A stretch of DNA of 64,000 nucleotides from assembly GCA_965198565.1 (NCBI GenBank), contig OZ240665.1, positions 1,984,001 through 2,048,000 of the forward strand, read 5' to 3'. The stretch is from LMUY01 sp965198565. Its GTDB lineage: Bacteria; Pseudomonadota; Alphaproteobacteria; Acetobacterales; Acetobacteraceae. Every line of letters begins with the position of its first letter. Position 1 is the first letter of the stretch. Positions 45,283 to 54,770 of the stretch are shown piece after piece. Under the pieces are notes generated by a model. That model ran no database searches. It saw nothing but the letters and a program-made list of their open reading frames with translations, and was not told the DNA's origin. The translations under genes and the position numbers were made by a program.

Positions 45283-46865
45283 TTGTCGTGGGCGGCGGCT
45301 CGGCCGGCGCGCCGCTGGCGGCCAGGCTGTCCGAAGACCCCGCCCGGCGCGTCCTGCTACTGGAGGCGGGTCAGGACTGGCGCAGCGCGGACGCCCCCCA
45401 CGCGCTGCGCAGCCCCAACATCCTCCCGTTCATGCATGACCCGGCGCACCAGGCTGCCTGGCAATGGCCCGGTCTGCTCGCTCGCCGCACCGCCGCGCAG
45501 GAGCCGCATTTCTACTGGCGCGGCCGGGCCATGGGCGGCAGCTCCGCCGTTAATGCCCAGATCGCCATCCGCGGCGTGGCGGACGCGTTCGACGGGTGGG
45601 CGGAGGCGGGCTGCGAAGGCTGGTCGGCCGCCGACGTGATGCCGCTGTTCGACGCCATCGAGGACGACGCGGCGTTCGGGCCCGGCGGCGGCGCGCTCCC
45701 GGTGTTCCGCATGCCCGAGCCGGAGTGGGGCGCGGTGGACCGGGGGCTAAAACAGGCTGCCATGGCGCTCGGCTATCCGTGGCACCCGAACCTCAACGCT
45801 CCAGACGGCGAAGGCGTGAGCTGTAACCCGATCAACCTGCGGGATGGCGTGCGCGTCACCACCAATGACGGCTACCTGGAGCCCGCGCGCGGCCGGCAGA
45901 ACCTCGACATTCGCGGCGAGGCCTTGGTGCACCGTGTGGTGTTCGAGGGGCGGCGGGCGGTCGGCGTGGCGGCGAGCTTCGGCGGCGGTCCGGTGGAGGT
46001 GTTGGCGGCGCCGGAGGTGGTGCTCTGCGCGGGGGCCGTTCATAGCCCGGCGCTGCTGATGCGCTCCGGACTCGGGCCGGCGACCCTGCTGGCGAAGTTC
46101 GGCATCCCTGTGCTGCGTGACCTGCCGCATGTAGGCCAGAACCTGATGGACCATCCCGTGCTGCGGGCGACGCTGCAGCTCAAGCCGTACGCCCGCGCGA
46201 TCAGCCCGGACGCGCGGCACACGAACTGCTGCCTCACCTACAGCAGCGGCTTGGCCGGGGGTGGGCGGCGGGACATGATCATGATCGCCTACAACCATCG
46301 CGGCTTGGCCGAGAGCGGTGTGCCGGGCGCTGGGGGCGCAGTCGGGGCCGGGCTGTACAACGCCTTCTCACGCGGCGAAGTGCGGCTGCTTTCGCCCGAC
46401 CCGGCGGTAAATCCGCTGTTGGAAGAAAACATGCTGGCCGACGAACGCGACCGGCTGCGCATGCGCGATGCCGTGGGCCGAATGGCGGCGATTGTGGCCC
46501 AACCCGCGCTGGCCGGCCTGTGTGAGGCGATCCGCTTCGGCGAGACACGGCTCAGCCCCACGCAAGCCGCCGCCTTGCCGGCCGCCGAGTTGGACGCCCT
46601 GATGCTGGCAGAATGCGCCGACATCCAGCACGCGGCGGGGACCTGCCGCATGACCGCCTACGAGGATCCACGTGGCGTGGTCGACCCAGATTTGCGCGTG
46701 CGAGGGGTGGACGGGCTGCGCGTGGCGGACGCCTCGATCATGCCGGCGGACTGCCGCGCCAACCTGCATTTCACCTGTGTGATGATCGGCGAGAACCTGG
46801 CGCGCCGCATGCGGGAACAAGCAAAGCTGAAGGGTGTGTGTGGACGGCCTGGCAGGCAGGGTTAG
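45270..46865 (+). CDS. GMC-family FAD-dependent oxidoreductase (choline dehydrogenase-like)
   Basis: 531 residues. VVGGGSAGAPLAARLSED is the FAD-binding motif, RGRAMGGSSAVNAQIAIRG the first GMC signature, APEVVLCAGAVHSPALLMRSG the second. The C-terminal DIQHAAGTCRMTAYED and ADASIMPADCRANLHFTCVM carry the active-site region (HAAGTCRM, with Asn-His at the end). This is the alcohol oxidase/dehydrogenase branch, unlike the gluconate-dehydrogenase-type GMC at 18 kb. ATG 45270 lies inside the DppF gene after GGGGAGG, so it belongs to the transporter-HyuAB operon. Confidence 0.92.
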   Translation: MYDVIVVGGGSAGAPLAARLSEDPARRVLLLEAGQDWRSADAPHALRSPNILPFMHDPAHQAAWQWPGLLARRTAAQEPHFYWRGRAMGGSSAVNAQIAIRGVADAFDGWAEAGCEGWSAADVMPLFDAIEDDAAFGPGGGALPVFRMPEPEWGAVDRGLKQAAMALGYPWHPNLNAPDGEGVSCNPINLRDGVRVTTNDGYLEPARGRQNLDIRGEALVHRVVFEGRRAVGVAASFGGGPVEVLAAPEVVLCAGAVHSPALLMRSGLGPATLLAKFGIPVLRDLPHVGQNLMDHPVLRATLQLKPYARAISPDARHTNCCLTYSSGLAGGGRRDMIMIAYNHRGLAESGVPGAGGAVGAGLYNAFSRGEVRLLSPDPAVNPLLEENMLADERDRLRMRDAVGRMAAIVAQPALAGLCEAIRFGETRLSPTQAAALPAAELDALMLAECADIQHAAGTCRMTAYEDPRGVVDPDLRVRGVDGLRVADASIMPADCRANLHFTCVMIGENLARRMREQAKLKGVCGRPGRQG

Positions 46866-46878
46866 AACCAGCGGCCGC

Positions 46879-47895
46879 CTAGCTCCGCAGCAACTCCAGC
46901 AGGTTCTCGTCCGCCATCGGCCGCGTGCCGTCCTCGATCTGGTGAATCATCTCGGTCAACTTGCGGCATTTCGGGCAGTCTATGCCCTGGGCGGCGCCCA
47001 CCTGCACCACGGGCAACACCTGCAGATCCACCTCGGTGCGGCGCTTGCGGATGGCAAGGTCGCGCCAGATGCCGGAATGCGTCTTCAGGCTGGGTCGATT
47101 GAACGCGACCATCGCGGCAACGCTCGCGCGGGCCTTGTCCTCGGCCGCACCAGGGGCAAACGCCTCGGGGTCGAAGCCGTTGAAGCCGCGCTGGCCCGCG
47201 CCGATGCTGTGCGCCACCCGGTAAACCTCGCCGGCGAGATCCCGCCATAGCGGCAGGAGCTCCGGCCGGGCGAGGCAGTCGGCAATGCCCATTTGGCCAA
47301 GCGCCTGGGTAAACAGCAATGCCGCGTAACCGAGCTTGCCCCAAAGATAACTCTGGATGTCCGGCACCATGATCGCGCCGGGCTCGAAACCCGACTGCAT
47401 GGTCGCGTGCAGGGCGCGCAGGCGATCGGTGATCTGCCCGTCCAGCTCGCCGAGCACGCAAGCGCCGCGATTGCCGAACATGATCTCGCCCGGCGCCATC
47501 CAGTCGGCGCCGAAGTTGATGAAGGCGCCGATCACCCGCTCCGGCCCGGCCACGTCCGCGATGATCTGCTCGCACAGACCGTTCTGCAGCGAGAGCACAT
47601 AGCCTCTAGGTGACAGATGCGGCAGCAAAGCCCCTGCCGCCGCATCCGTGTGATGCGCCTTCACGCACAGGAACACGTGCTCCCAGGCGCCGGACAGCTC
47701 ACCGGGCGTGAAGGCAGGAGCCGTGACCTCAAGCTCGACACCAGGGCCGGCGACCCGCAGCGAGCGGCTGCGGATGGCGTCGACATGGTCCGCCGCCGTA
47801 TCGACGAAAGTGACGTTGTGCCCGGCCTGATGCAGGAAGGCGCCCACCGTCCCGCCGATGGCGCCGGCGCCCCAGATCAGGATGCGATCAGCCAT
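46879..47895 (-). CDS. Ketopantoate reductase family protein (2-dehydropantoate 2-reductase-like)
   Basis: 338 residues. The N-terminal nucleotide-binding motif ILIWGAGAIGGTVGAFLHQAGHN (GxGxxG) and KAHHTDAAA are typical, with a C-terminal all-alpha domain (KTHSGIWRDLAIRKRRTEVD) that fits ApbA_C. The family reduces ketopantoate with NADPH, but many members in catabolic clusters reduce other 2-keto acids, so I do not call it panE. It converges with the GMC gene (13-base gap) and is followed on its strand from upstream by the M28 peptidase, 18 bases away. Confidence 0.88.
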   Translation of the reverse strand: MADRILIWGAGAIGGTVGAFLHQAGHNVTFVDTAADHVDAIRSRSLRVAGPGVELEVTAPAFTPGELSGAWEHVFLCVKAHHTDAAAGALLPHLSPRGYVLSLQNGLCEQIIADVAGPERVIGAFINFGADWMAPGEIMFGNRGACVLGELDGQITDRLRALHATMQSGFEPGAIMVPDIQSYLWGKLGYAALLFTQALGQMGIADCLARPELLPLWRDLAGEVYRVAHSIGAGQRGFNGFDPEAFAPGAAEDKARASVAAMVAFNRPSLKTHSGIWRDLAIRKRRTEVDLQVLPVVQVGAAQGIDCPKCRKLTEMIHQIEDGTRPMADENLLELLRS

Positions 47896-47913
47896 GCTGG
47901 TGTACCTCGCCGC

Positions 47914-49629
47914 TCACGCCACCGCCTGCAGCGCTGCCGTCGCCTGCGCCACGCCAAAGCGCAGCCGGTTGCACGCGCGGCGGGCGGCGACGGCCAGGAA
48001 CAGCGCCTCGTCCGACCCGGCTTGCGCCTCCGCGAGCTGTCGCAACGGGTCAAGCAGCGGGTAGGGGGATTGGCGCAACGCCGGGTCGTGGCTGAAGCGA
48101 TCGCCCGTGGTGTAGTCGATCGGCACCAGTGCGCGGGCGGCGGCGACCAGGGCGCGGTTCATCGCCCCGGCTTCGCATGCACTTCGCTTCACCGCAGCGG
48201 CAGCCCTCTCGAGCGCGGATACTTCGTCCATCAGGGACGACACATCCAGGCGGTCGCCGAGAAGGCGCGCCAGGTCGGACAGCTCCGCCGCCAGCGACCC
48301 GGCGGCCGCGGCGTAGTCGAGCGGCAGCACCGGGTCGGTTAGCAGGCGGTGGATGGCGTGGACGTAAACCCGGGTGTCGCGCACCAGCAGGCCCGTGTCC
48401 ATTTTGTCGAGCGTATCGTCCGGCGTGTGCCACCACCAGCCAAAGCCGGCGCCCTTGCGCGCCCCGCCGCCGCCAATTGCCGGGCCCATCACGTTCTGCT
48501 CGCTGCCGCCGGCCGGCTGCTCGCCCATGCCCATGAACAGCGACGGCACGCCGATGCCCCAAAACGACTGGTCGCCGGCGCGGCTCATGCGCAGCCCGGT
48601 GATCTCCTGCTCGCCCTGGGCGCGGATCACCTCCGCCGAATACCCGGTGAGCTCGGCCGAGCTGAGCACGTCTGCCAGCACGGTGTTGCCGCGGGCGCCG
48701 GTGGAATCGACGTTCACATGCACGGTGCAGCGCCGGGCCAGTTCGTCCCAATGCGTGTCGGCATACCAGGCCGACCCTGAGTAGCGCCCGTGCGAGTGCC
48801 CCGACCAGAAGCACAGGCGCAGGCCGCGACGCCAGGACGTGCGTTCACCGGAGAGTAAGCGGGCAGTCTCGAGCATGGTGGCGTTGGCCCCGCCATTGTC
48901 CATCACCCCGTAATACCAGGTGTCGTGATGGCCGGAGAACAGCACGAATGGAGCGTCCGCCTCGTCCGGCGGCATCAATTCGGCCACCAGCAGCGGGGTC
49001 TTGCGCCAGCCGGTCTCCACCTCGGCGTGCAGCACCGCCTCTACCGTCTCGCCGGCTTGCACCCGGCGCTTCAGCGCGTCGCCATCGGGCTTGCGCAGGC
49101 TGAGCACGGTGGTGCGGGGCAGATGGGCCAGGGTGGCCGGGTCGGGGCTGCCCCAAACGGGAGAGATGCACATTTCGTGTAGGTGCTCGCGCGGGCAGAT
49201 ATGGATCTGGCCGACCGCGCCGGCCTGCGAGGCGTTCAGGCTGGCGCCGGGGTTGGCGATCCCTTCCAGCAAGGCGATCTTGCCGCGCATATCGAGCCCG
49301 GCGAAATCCTGCGCCGAGCCGACGCCGGCATACACCACTTCCCCGCGCACGCCGCCCGGTGGGGACGGGCAGGAGAAGGAGTGCGTGATGCAGTCCGGCG
49401 CCGCGCCCTTGAGTTCGATGCGGGCGCGGCCGGGCAGGCTGATATAGGCGTCGTGCTGCAGCAATTCGGTGCGATACCCGTAGCCGTCGAGGGTGACCTG
49501 CAGGTAGCGGAAGCTCTCCAGCTCCTCCGGCGTGCCCGATAGCTTGATGCGCCGCGCGAAATGCTCCAGGTGGCCCATCAAGGTCGCGCCGTCGACGGCG
49601 GCGCAGAGGCTCGCGAGGGTTTCAATCAT
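47914..49629 (-). CDS. M28 family zinc peptidase/aminoacylase-like protein
   Basis: 571 residues. The metal-site region reads LFSGHHDTWYYGVMDNGGANAT (HxD and later Asp), then LCFWSGHSHGRYSGSAWYAD, with VDSTGARG and WWWHTPDDTLDKMD further on. An insertion (VVYAGVGSAQDFAGLDMRGKIALLE) is a PA-like domain. This matches transferrin-receptor-like M28 peptidases and the carboxypeptidase/hydantoin-pathway amidases in this family. There is no signal peptide, so it probably acts in the cytoplasm on a ring-opened amide. ATG 49629 has no good ribosome site. It lies in the minus-strand convergent group. Confidence 0.85.
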   Translation of the reverse strand: MIETLASLCAAVDGATLMGHLEHFARRIKLSGTPEELESFRYLQVTLDGYGYRTELLQHDAYISLPGRARIELKGAAPDCITHSFSCPSPPGGVRGEVVYAGVGSAQDFAGLDMRGKIALLEGIANPGASLNASQAGAVGQIHICPREHLHEMCISPVWGSPDPATLAHLPRTTVLSLRKPDGDALKRRVQAGETVEAVLHAEVETGWRKTPLLVAELMPPDEADAPFVLFSGHHDTWYYGVMDNGGANATMLETARLLSGERTSWRRGLRLCFWSGHSHGRYSGSAWYADTHWDELARRCTVHVNVDSTGARGNTVLADVLSSAELTGYSAEVIRAQGEQEITGLRMSRAGDQSFWGIGVPSLFMGMGEQPAGGSEQNVMGPAIGGGGARKGAGFGWWWHTPDDTLDKMDTGLLVRDTRVYVHAIHRLLTDPVLPLDYAAAAGSLAAELSDLARLLGDRLDVSSLMDEVSALERAAAAVKRSACEAGAMNRALVAAARALVPIDYTTGDRFSHDPALRQSPYPLLDPLRQLAEAQAGSDEALFLAVAARRACNRLRFGVAQATAALQAVA

Positions 49630-49682
49630 GCTGTGGGTGTCCGCTTCATCGTGGTGTCGGTAGCACGCCCCCAACCGTCGTC

Positions 49683-49705
49683 ATGCCAGGGCTTGACCCT
49701 GGCAT
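49683..49705. repeat. Palindromic repeat ATGCCAGGG-N5-CCCTGGCAT
   Basis: Perfect 9-base arms with a 5-base loop. A second related copy lies about 100 bases to the right. This is the CATGCCAGG type seen scattered in alphaproteobacterial genomes and differs from the CTCTCCC family in this window. Confidence 0.75.
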
Positions 49706-49790
49706 CCACGGCGGCGGGCTGGTGACGTCGATGGTCCATAGGCACAAGATGACCCCCACGCGTTGGGCTGGTGACGTTGGGACGCCGTGC

Positions 49791-49813
49791 ATGCCAGGCT
49801 CAAGGCCTGGCAT
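49791..49813. repeat. Palindromic repeat ATGCCAGGC-N5-GCCTGGCAT
   Basis: Perfect 9-base arms with a 5-base loop. It is the second copy of the same family and lies 28 bases downstream of the SDR gene end. Both fill the 211-base gap between the SDR and M28 genes. Confidence 0.75.
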
Positions 49814-49840
49814 GACAACTGAAGCCGGTGTTTGTTGCCG

Positions 49841-50593
49841 TCACGAGCGCCCCCCATCCACCGACAGTACCTGGCCGGTGATCCATTCTGCCTGCTCGCT
49901 GGCGAGGAACAGGACGGCGTGGGCGATGTCCTCCGCGCAGCCCAGGCGGCGGGTGTGCAGGCTTTCCACCAGCCGCTGCTGCCCGTCCGCGCTATAGGAT
50001 GCCCATTGCTTGTGCGTCGCCGGGTTGGTCAGGATCAGGCCCGGCGCCACCGAGTTGGCGGTGATGCCATGCCGCGCCAGCCCGACCGAAAGTTGCTTGG
50101 TCAGGCCGATCACGGCATGCTTGGCGGCGGTGTAGGCGTGCAGCCCGGTGAGGCTGGGCCGCAGCCCGGCGCCGGAGGAAATGGTCACGATCCGCCCCCA
50201 GCCCGCGCGCTCCATGATGGGCGCCGCCGCCTGCGCCAGCCAAAGCAGGCTCTTTACGTTGGCAGCGAACACCTGCTCCCAACTGGCTTCGTCGATATCG
50301 GCCAGCGCCAGGTCGGCCTGGCCGCACACCCCGCCGGCGGCAAGCGCCAGGATGTCCAGCCGGCCCTCCGCTTCCGCGATACGCTGCACCAGGGCGGTGC
50401 CGCCGGCGCGGTCCGACAGGTCGAGCACATAGGCGGGCGCTCCAACTGCCTCGCCGACACCGCTGACCGCCGGGTCGATATCCACCAGGTGGACACGCGC
50501 GCCCGCCTGCAGGAAGCCGCTCGCGATGGCGCGCCCGATGCCCTGCGCGGCGCCGCTGACCAGCACGACGCGGCCGTCGAACCGGACGTCCAT
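49841..50593 (-). CDS. Short-chain dehydrogenase/reductase (SDR)
   Basis: 250 residues. Cofactor motif VLVSGAAQGIGRAIASGFLQ (TGxxxGxG-like), NAG equivalent LALAAGGVCG, catalytic Ser in RIVTISSGAG, and YxxxK in HAYTAAKHAVIGLTK, with the C-terminal ITGQVLSVDGG. It should oxidise or reduce a hydroxyl/keto group with NAD(P). Start ATG 50593 is one base after the MHS transporter stop (50595), so the pair is one transcript. Confidence 0.92.
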   Translation of the reverse strand: MDVRFDGRVVLVSGAAQGIGRAIASGFLQAGARVHLVDIDPAVSGVGEAVGAPAYVLDLSDRAGGTALVQRIAEAEGRLDILALAAGGVCGQADLALADIDEASWEQVFAANVKSLLWLAQAAAPIMERAGWGRIVTISSGAGLRPSLTGLHAYTAAKHAVIGLTKQLSVGLARHGITANSVAPGLILTNPATHKQWASYSADGQQRLVESLHTRRLGCAEDIAHAVLFLASEQAEWITGQVLSVDGGRS

Positions 50594-50594
50594 C

Positions 50595-51953
50595 TCAGGC
50601 GGCCGCCTCGCCAAACGGGCTGACGATTTCATCCGGCAGCGCCCGGCCGGCGCGCTCGCGCACGAACAGCGTCGCGACGAAGCTGACCACGCCGCCGAAG
50701 ATGACGTAATAGCCCGGCGCCAGCGGGTCCCCCGTTCGCTCGACCAGCCAGGAGCAGATCAGCGGCGCGAACCCGCCGAAGATCGCCACCGCAAAACCGT
50801 AGCTGACTGAGAGCGCCGTGTAGCGGATGTTGGTCGGGAACTGCTCGGCCAGTATGGCGCAGAGCGGCCCGCCATAGGTCGCCAGAAGGACCGCGGCGAT
50901 GGATTGGGTGATGATCAGACCGGTCAGCGAGGCCATCGAGACCAGGATCTGGAACAGCGGGTAGCCCAGCACGATCGAGCCCAGCGACGCGGCGAAGAAC
51001 AGCGGCCGCCTTCCCACCCGGTCCGACAACGCGCCCATCAGCGGCGTGATCAGGAACAGCAATACGCCCACGATCAGCACCGAAAAGAACGTGGCGGAGG
51101 CGGGAATATGCAGCCGCTGCTGCGCAAAACTCGGCACGAAAATGATGAACACGTAATTGATCACGCAACCAATGATGCTGAGTCCAAATGCCGCCAGCAC
51201 CGGCCCAGGATATTCGGTGAGCGACTGGCGCAACGGCGAGCGGGCGACCTGGTGCCTGACCACGGCGCGCTCGTAGGCGGGCGTTTCCTCCACCTTGGTG
51301 CGCAGGTAGTAGCCGATCGGGCCGAGCACGAAGCCGAGCAGGAACGCCAGCCGCCAGCCCCAGGACGCGAACACCGCCGGCTCCATCAGCGAGGTGAGAG
51401 TGAACGCGGAGAGCGTGGCGGCCAGCAGCCCGAGCGCGGTCGCCGCCTGCTGGCAACTGCCGAGGATGCCGCGGCGGCCCGGCGGCGCGTATTCCACCAT
51501 GAAAGCAGCCGCGCCGCCCCATTCCCCGCCGGTGGAGACGCCCTGCACCATGCGGCACACGATTAGTAGCAACGGCGCGGCGACGCCGATCTGGGCATAG
51601 CTCGGGATCAGCCCAACCGCGCCGGTGGCGGCCGCCATCGCGCCCACCGTGACCACCAGCGCGGCACGCCGGCCGTGCCGGTCGCCATACGCGCCGATCA
51701 CCACCGCGCCGACCGGGCGCATGACGAAGCCCACCGCAAAGGTGGCAAAGGTGTTCAGCAGCGCGAGCGTCTGGTTCCCGGCGGGAAAAAAAGCATGGGC
51801 GAGCGCCGAGGCCATCAGCCCGTAGATGACGAAGTCATACAGCTCGAACACCTGGCCGATGCCGCATGCGACCACCGCCCGGCGCACCGTGGCGCGGTCT
51901 GTGGTTGTCGCCGTGGTCGTTGCCGCCTGGGCGATGCTGGAGGGTTCGACCAT
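50595..51953 (-). CDS. MFS transporter of the metabolite:H+ symporter (MHS) family
   Basis: 452 residues with about twelve membrane segments. VFELYDFVIYGLMASALAHA, FVMRPVGAVVIGAYGDRHGR, RMVQGVSTGGEWGGAA and AEQFPTNIRYTALSVSYG are strong MHS marks (ProP/ShiA-like). It imports an organic acid or similar compound with a proton. ATG 51953 follows GGAG. It is divergent from the second Dpp binding protein 177 bases away, a possible alternative uptake route for the same pathway. Confidence 0.93.
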   Translation of the reverse strand: MVEPSSIAQAATTTATTTDRATVRRAVVACGIGQVFELYDFVIYGLMASALAHAFFPAGNQTLALLNTFATFAVGFVMRPVGAVVIGAYGDRHGRRAALVVTVGAMAAATGAVGLIPSYAQIGVAAPLLLIVCRMVQGVSTGGEWGGAAAFMVEYAPPGRRGILGSCQQAATALGLLAATLSAFTLTSLMEPAVFASWGWRLAFLLGFVLGPIGYYLRTKVEETPAYERAVVRHQVARSPLRQSLTEYPGPVLAAFGLSIIGCVINYVFIIFVPSFAQQRLHIPASATFFSVLIVGVLLFLITPLMGALSDRVGRRPLFFAASLGSIVLGYPLFQILVSMASLTGLIITQSIAAVLLATYGGPLCAILAEQFPTNIRYTALSVSYGFAVAIFGGFAPLICSWLVERTGDPLAPGYYVIFGGVVSFVATLFVRERAGRALPDEIVSPFGEAAA

Positions 51954-52130
51954 GCCGGAGGCTCCTGTGCTGCGGATTGCCACATTCGAACCGTTCCACG
52001 TCGGGGTTCATGCGTCAAACCGTTCGTTGCCGGGCGGTGGATTTATGCGCAGGATCGCCACGGCAGATGCGGGCACGCAACTTGCGTGGTCGCTGCTGAC
52101 CGATCGCCAGAGGATAGGATAGGAGCCACC

Positions 52131-53738
52131 ATGCAGAATTTCGGGACGCTGACGCGACGGGGCGCGATAGGGTTGGCGGCCGGCGCGGCGCTGGCCACGA
52201 CCTTGCCCCAAGCCGCCAAGGCAGCCCCCGTCCGCGGCGGGAAACTGGTCTACGGCCGCTACGCCGACAGCCTCATCCTCGATGGCGTGCAGGCCGAACT
52301 CAACGTGGATATCTGGGTGCTCAATAGCATCTACGACACGCTGCTGCTGCCCACCCCCGACGGCCTCGGCCTGAAGCCCGGCCTGGCCACCAAGTGGGAG
52401 CTCAGCGACAGCGGCAAAACCCTCACGCTCACCTTGCGCGACGGCGTCAAATTCTCCGACGGCACGCCGATGACAGCCGCCGACGTGAAATGGTCGCTCG
52501 ACCGTGCGCGCGACCCCAAGCAAGGCGCCTGGAACTCGCTGCTCGCCTCCGTAGCCTCCGTCGATATCGCCGAGGCCAACACCATCAAGCTCACCCTGCA
52601 TCACCCAGACCCGACACTGCTATCGGTGCTGGCCACCTTCAACACGCAGATATTCCCATCCGCGAAATTCATGGCCGCACCCGGCGCCACGCTGGACGAA
52701 AAATCCAAGGCATTCGCTGAGCACCCGATGGGCACCGGGCCGTTCATGATCGTCGAATGGCAGCGCGGCGTGGTGATGCGGCTGGCGCGCAACCCCTATC
52801 ACTGGCGCATGGCGCCCGACGGCAAGCCGTTCCCCTATGTGGACGAACTCGAGTTCCAAATCATCCCCGACGACAGCACGCGGCTGTTGAAGCTCAAGGC
52901 CGGGGAGCTGAACGGCAGCGAGTTCATCCCGTACGCCCGGGTGGCGGAGCTGAAGGCGGATCCTAAGTTGGATATGCAGCTTTGGCCCTCCACCAAGATC
53001 AACTATCTCACCATGATGGTGCGGCCGAAGCTGAAGGATGGCTCGGACAATCCGCTCAGCAACCTGAAGGTGCGCCAGGCGCTGAACCACGCGGTGAACA
53101 AGAAGGCCCTGATCGCGATCACCACCCGCGGCCTGGGCACGCCGATGACCTCGATGATGTCGACTGCGACACCGCTGCATGACGGCACGGCCGAGCCGTA
53201 TCCCTACGATGTCGCCAAGGCGAAGTCGCTGCTGGCGGAGTCCGGCGTGGCGCCCGGGTTCGAATTGGCCTGCATGACGCTGGCTGGCAGCGCGGACGAG
53301 ATCAGCAACATGACGGCCATCCAGGAAATGTTCTCCGCGATCGGCGTGAAGCTGAAGATCGACCAGGTGGACAACGCCACTCGCAACGCCCGCTACAAGT
53401 CAGGCGACTTCCAGATGCGCAATGCCCTCTGGACCGACGACGTGGCGGACCCGAGCGAAATCGGCTCCTACATCCTCTACTCTCCGACGGTCGATTCGCT
53501 GCATTCCGGCTGGAGCAGCGAGCGGTGCAACCAGTTGTTCCTGGCCAGCCAGCAGGAAATCGACCCGACGAAACGCAAGGCCGACTACAAGGAGATGCAG
53601 GACATCTACAAGGCGGCCGCGCCGATGATCTTCATGTATCAGTCGCCTTACCCGGTCGCGTTCGTCAAGAAGGTGAAGGGTTTCCTGCAGATACCCTTAG
53701 GCAACAACTATTTCGACGAGGTCTACTTCGAGGCATAA
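52131..53738 (+). CDS. Dpp/Opp-type ABC transporter substrate-binding protein (family 5), Tat-like signal
   Basis: 535 residues. Signal MQNFGTLTRRGAIGLAAGAA with a twin-arginine pair, cleaved after QAAKA. The mature part has SBP family 5 features (ILDGVQAELNVDIWVLNSIY, LATKWELSD, LRDGVKFSDGTPMTAADVKW, RLARNPYHWR). AGGAG lies 5 bases before ATG 52131. It is the binding protein of the second Dpp-type importer in the window and not a close copy of the one at 39.9 kb. Confidence 0.93.
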   Translation: MQNFGTLTRRGAIGLAAGAALATTLPQAAKAAPVRGGKLVYGRYADSLILDGVQAELNVDIWVLNSIYDTLLLPTPDGLGLKPGLATKWELSDSGKTLTLTLRDGVKFSDGTPMTAADVKWSLDRARDPKQGAWNSLLASVASVDIAEANTIKLTLHHPDPTLLSVLATFNTQIFPSAKFMAAPGATLDEKSKAFAEHPMGTGPFMIVEWQRGVVMRLARNPYHWRMAPDGKPFPYVDELEFQIIPDDSTRLLKLKAGELNGSEFIPYARVAELKADPKLDMQLWPSTKINYLTMMVRPKLKDGSDNPLSNLKVRQALNHAVNKKALIAITTRGLGTPMTSMMSTATPLHDGTAEPYPYDVAKAKSLLAESGVAPGFELACMTLAGSADEISNMTAIQEMFSAIGVKLKIDQVDNATRNARYKSGDFQMRNALWTDDVADPSEIGSYILYSPTVDSLHSGWSSERCNQLFLASQQEIDPTKRKADYKEMQDIYKAAAPMIFMYQSPYPVAFVKKVKGFLQIPLGNNYFDEVYFEA

Positions 53739-53756
53739 CCGCGTGGCAAATGCGTT

Positions 53757-53800
53757 CTCCCTCCCCGGTCCTTTACGGGAGAGGGTTGGGGTGAGGGCTC
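53757..53800. repeat. REP-like hairpin between second binding-protein and permease genes
   Basis: A CCCTCCCC...GGGAGAGGG hairpin followed by GGGGTGAGGG, in the 93-base gap after the binding protein. It matches the element at 28361-28410. Its position mirrors the hairpin at 41460-41522. Confidence 0.7.
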
Positions 53801-53831
53801 TTGGCCACAACGCCTTGCCCATGAGGCTGGG

Positions 53832-54770
53832 GTGAGCCGTACGGCCTGGCTGGCCGGGCGACTGCTGCAGATCATCCCGACGTTGTTGCTGATTGGCCTC
53901 GCTGCCTTCCTGCTCGCCCGCGCGCTGCCGGGCAACGCCGTGCAGGCGATGCTGGGCGACCGTGCCAGTGATGCCACGATCGCGCGGCTGACGCACCAGA
54001 TGGGTCTTGATCGCTCAATCGGGGCGCAGTTCTGGTCCTATCTGGTCGCCGTGCTGCATGGCGATTTTGGCACTTCCACGGCTTTGCGCGTGCCCGTGCT
54101 GCAACTGATCGAGGAGCGGCTTCCGGTGACGCTGCTGCTCACCTTCATGTCGCTGGTGATTGCGTTGCTTATGGCGTTTCCGCTGGCCTTCGTCGCAGCC
54201 CTGCGTGTGAACCGCTGGCCCGATCTGCTGATCCGCGCAGTGTTCCAGGTCGGGCTTTCCTCGCCGATCTTCTACGTGGGACTAATCCTTCTCACCGTGT
54301 TCGCCGGCTGGCTGCGATGGTTTCCGGTGGGCGGTTATGGGGACGGTTGGGGCGAGCGTCTCTACCACCTGTTCCTGCCGGCATTGGCGTTGGCGCTGAG
54401 CCTGGCCGCGGTGATCATGCGCAGCCTGCGGGCCGCCATCCTGCAAGTGTTGCGCGCGGAGTTCGTCGATTTCGCCACCGCGAAAGGATTGGAGCCGCGC
54501 CTGGTGCTGTTCCGCCACGTCTTGCGCAATGCCATGATTGCCACCGTGACGCTGATCGGGCTGAACGTCGGCAACCTGCTCGGCGGCGCCGTCATCACCG
54601 AGAGCGTGTTCGCCGTGCCCGGCGTCGGACGGCTGATGGTAGACAGCATCTTTGGGCGCGACTATCCCGTCATCCAGGGACTGACGCTCGTCCTCGCCGT
54701 GCTGGTGTCGCTGGCTTTCCTGGTGACCGACGTCGTACAGATGGCGCTCGACCCGCGAGTCGGCCGGTGA
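53832..54770 (+). CDS. Dpp/Opp-type ABC transporter permease (DppB-like)
   Basis: 312 residues from GTG. LARALPGNAVQAMLGDRASD and MGLDRSIGAQFWSYLVAVLH are the conserved N-terminal blocks; the EAA loop is VDFATAKGLEPRLVLFRHVL. Six membrane segments are visible. It overlaps the next permease gene by four bases (GTGA). Confidence 0.93.
   Translation: MSRTAWLAGRLLQIIPTLLLIGLAAFLLARALPGNAVQAMLGDRASDATIARLTHQMGLDRSIGAQFWSYLVAVLHGDFGTSTALRVPVLQLIEERLPVTLLLTFMSLVIALLMAFPLAFVAALRVNRWPDLLIRAVFQVGLSSPIFYVGLILLTVFAGWLRWFPVGGYGDGWGERLYHLFLPALALALSLAAVIMRSLRAAILQVLRAEFVDFATAKGLEPRLVLFRHVLRNAMIATVTLIGLNVGNLLGGAVITESVFAVPGVGRLMVDSIFGRDYPVIQGLTLVLAVLVSLAFLVTDVVQMALDPRVGR

Noticed and set aside
46879..47895. 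PanE of pantothenate biosynthesis
   Set aside because: The fold fits, but the gene sits in a catabolic cluster and the family has many members acting on other keto acids. The symbol is not supported.
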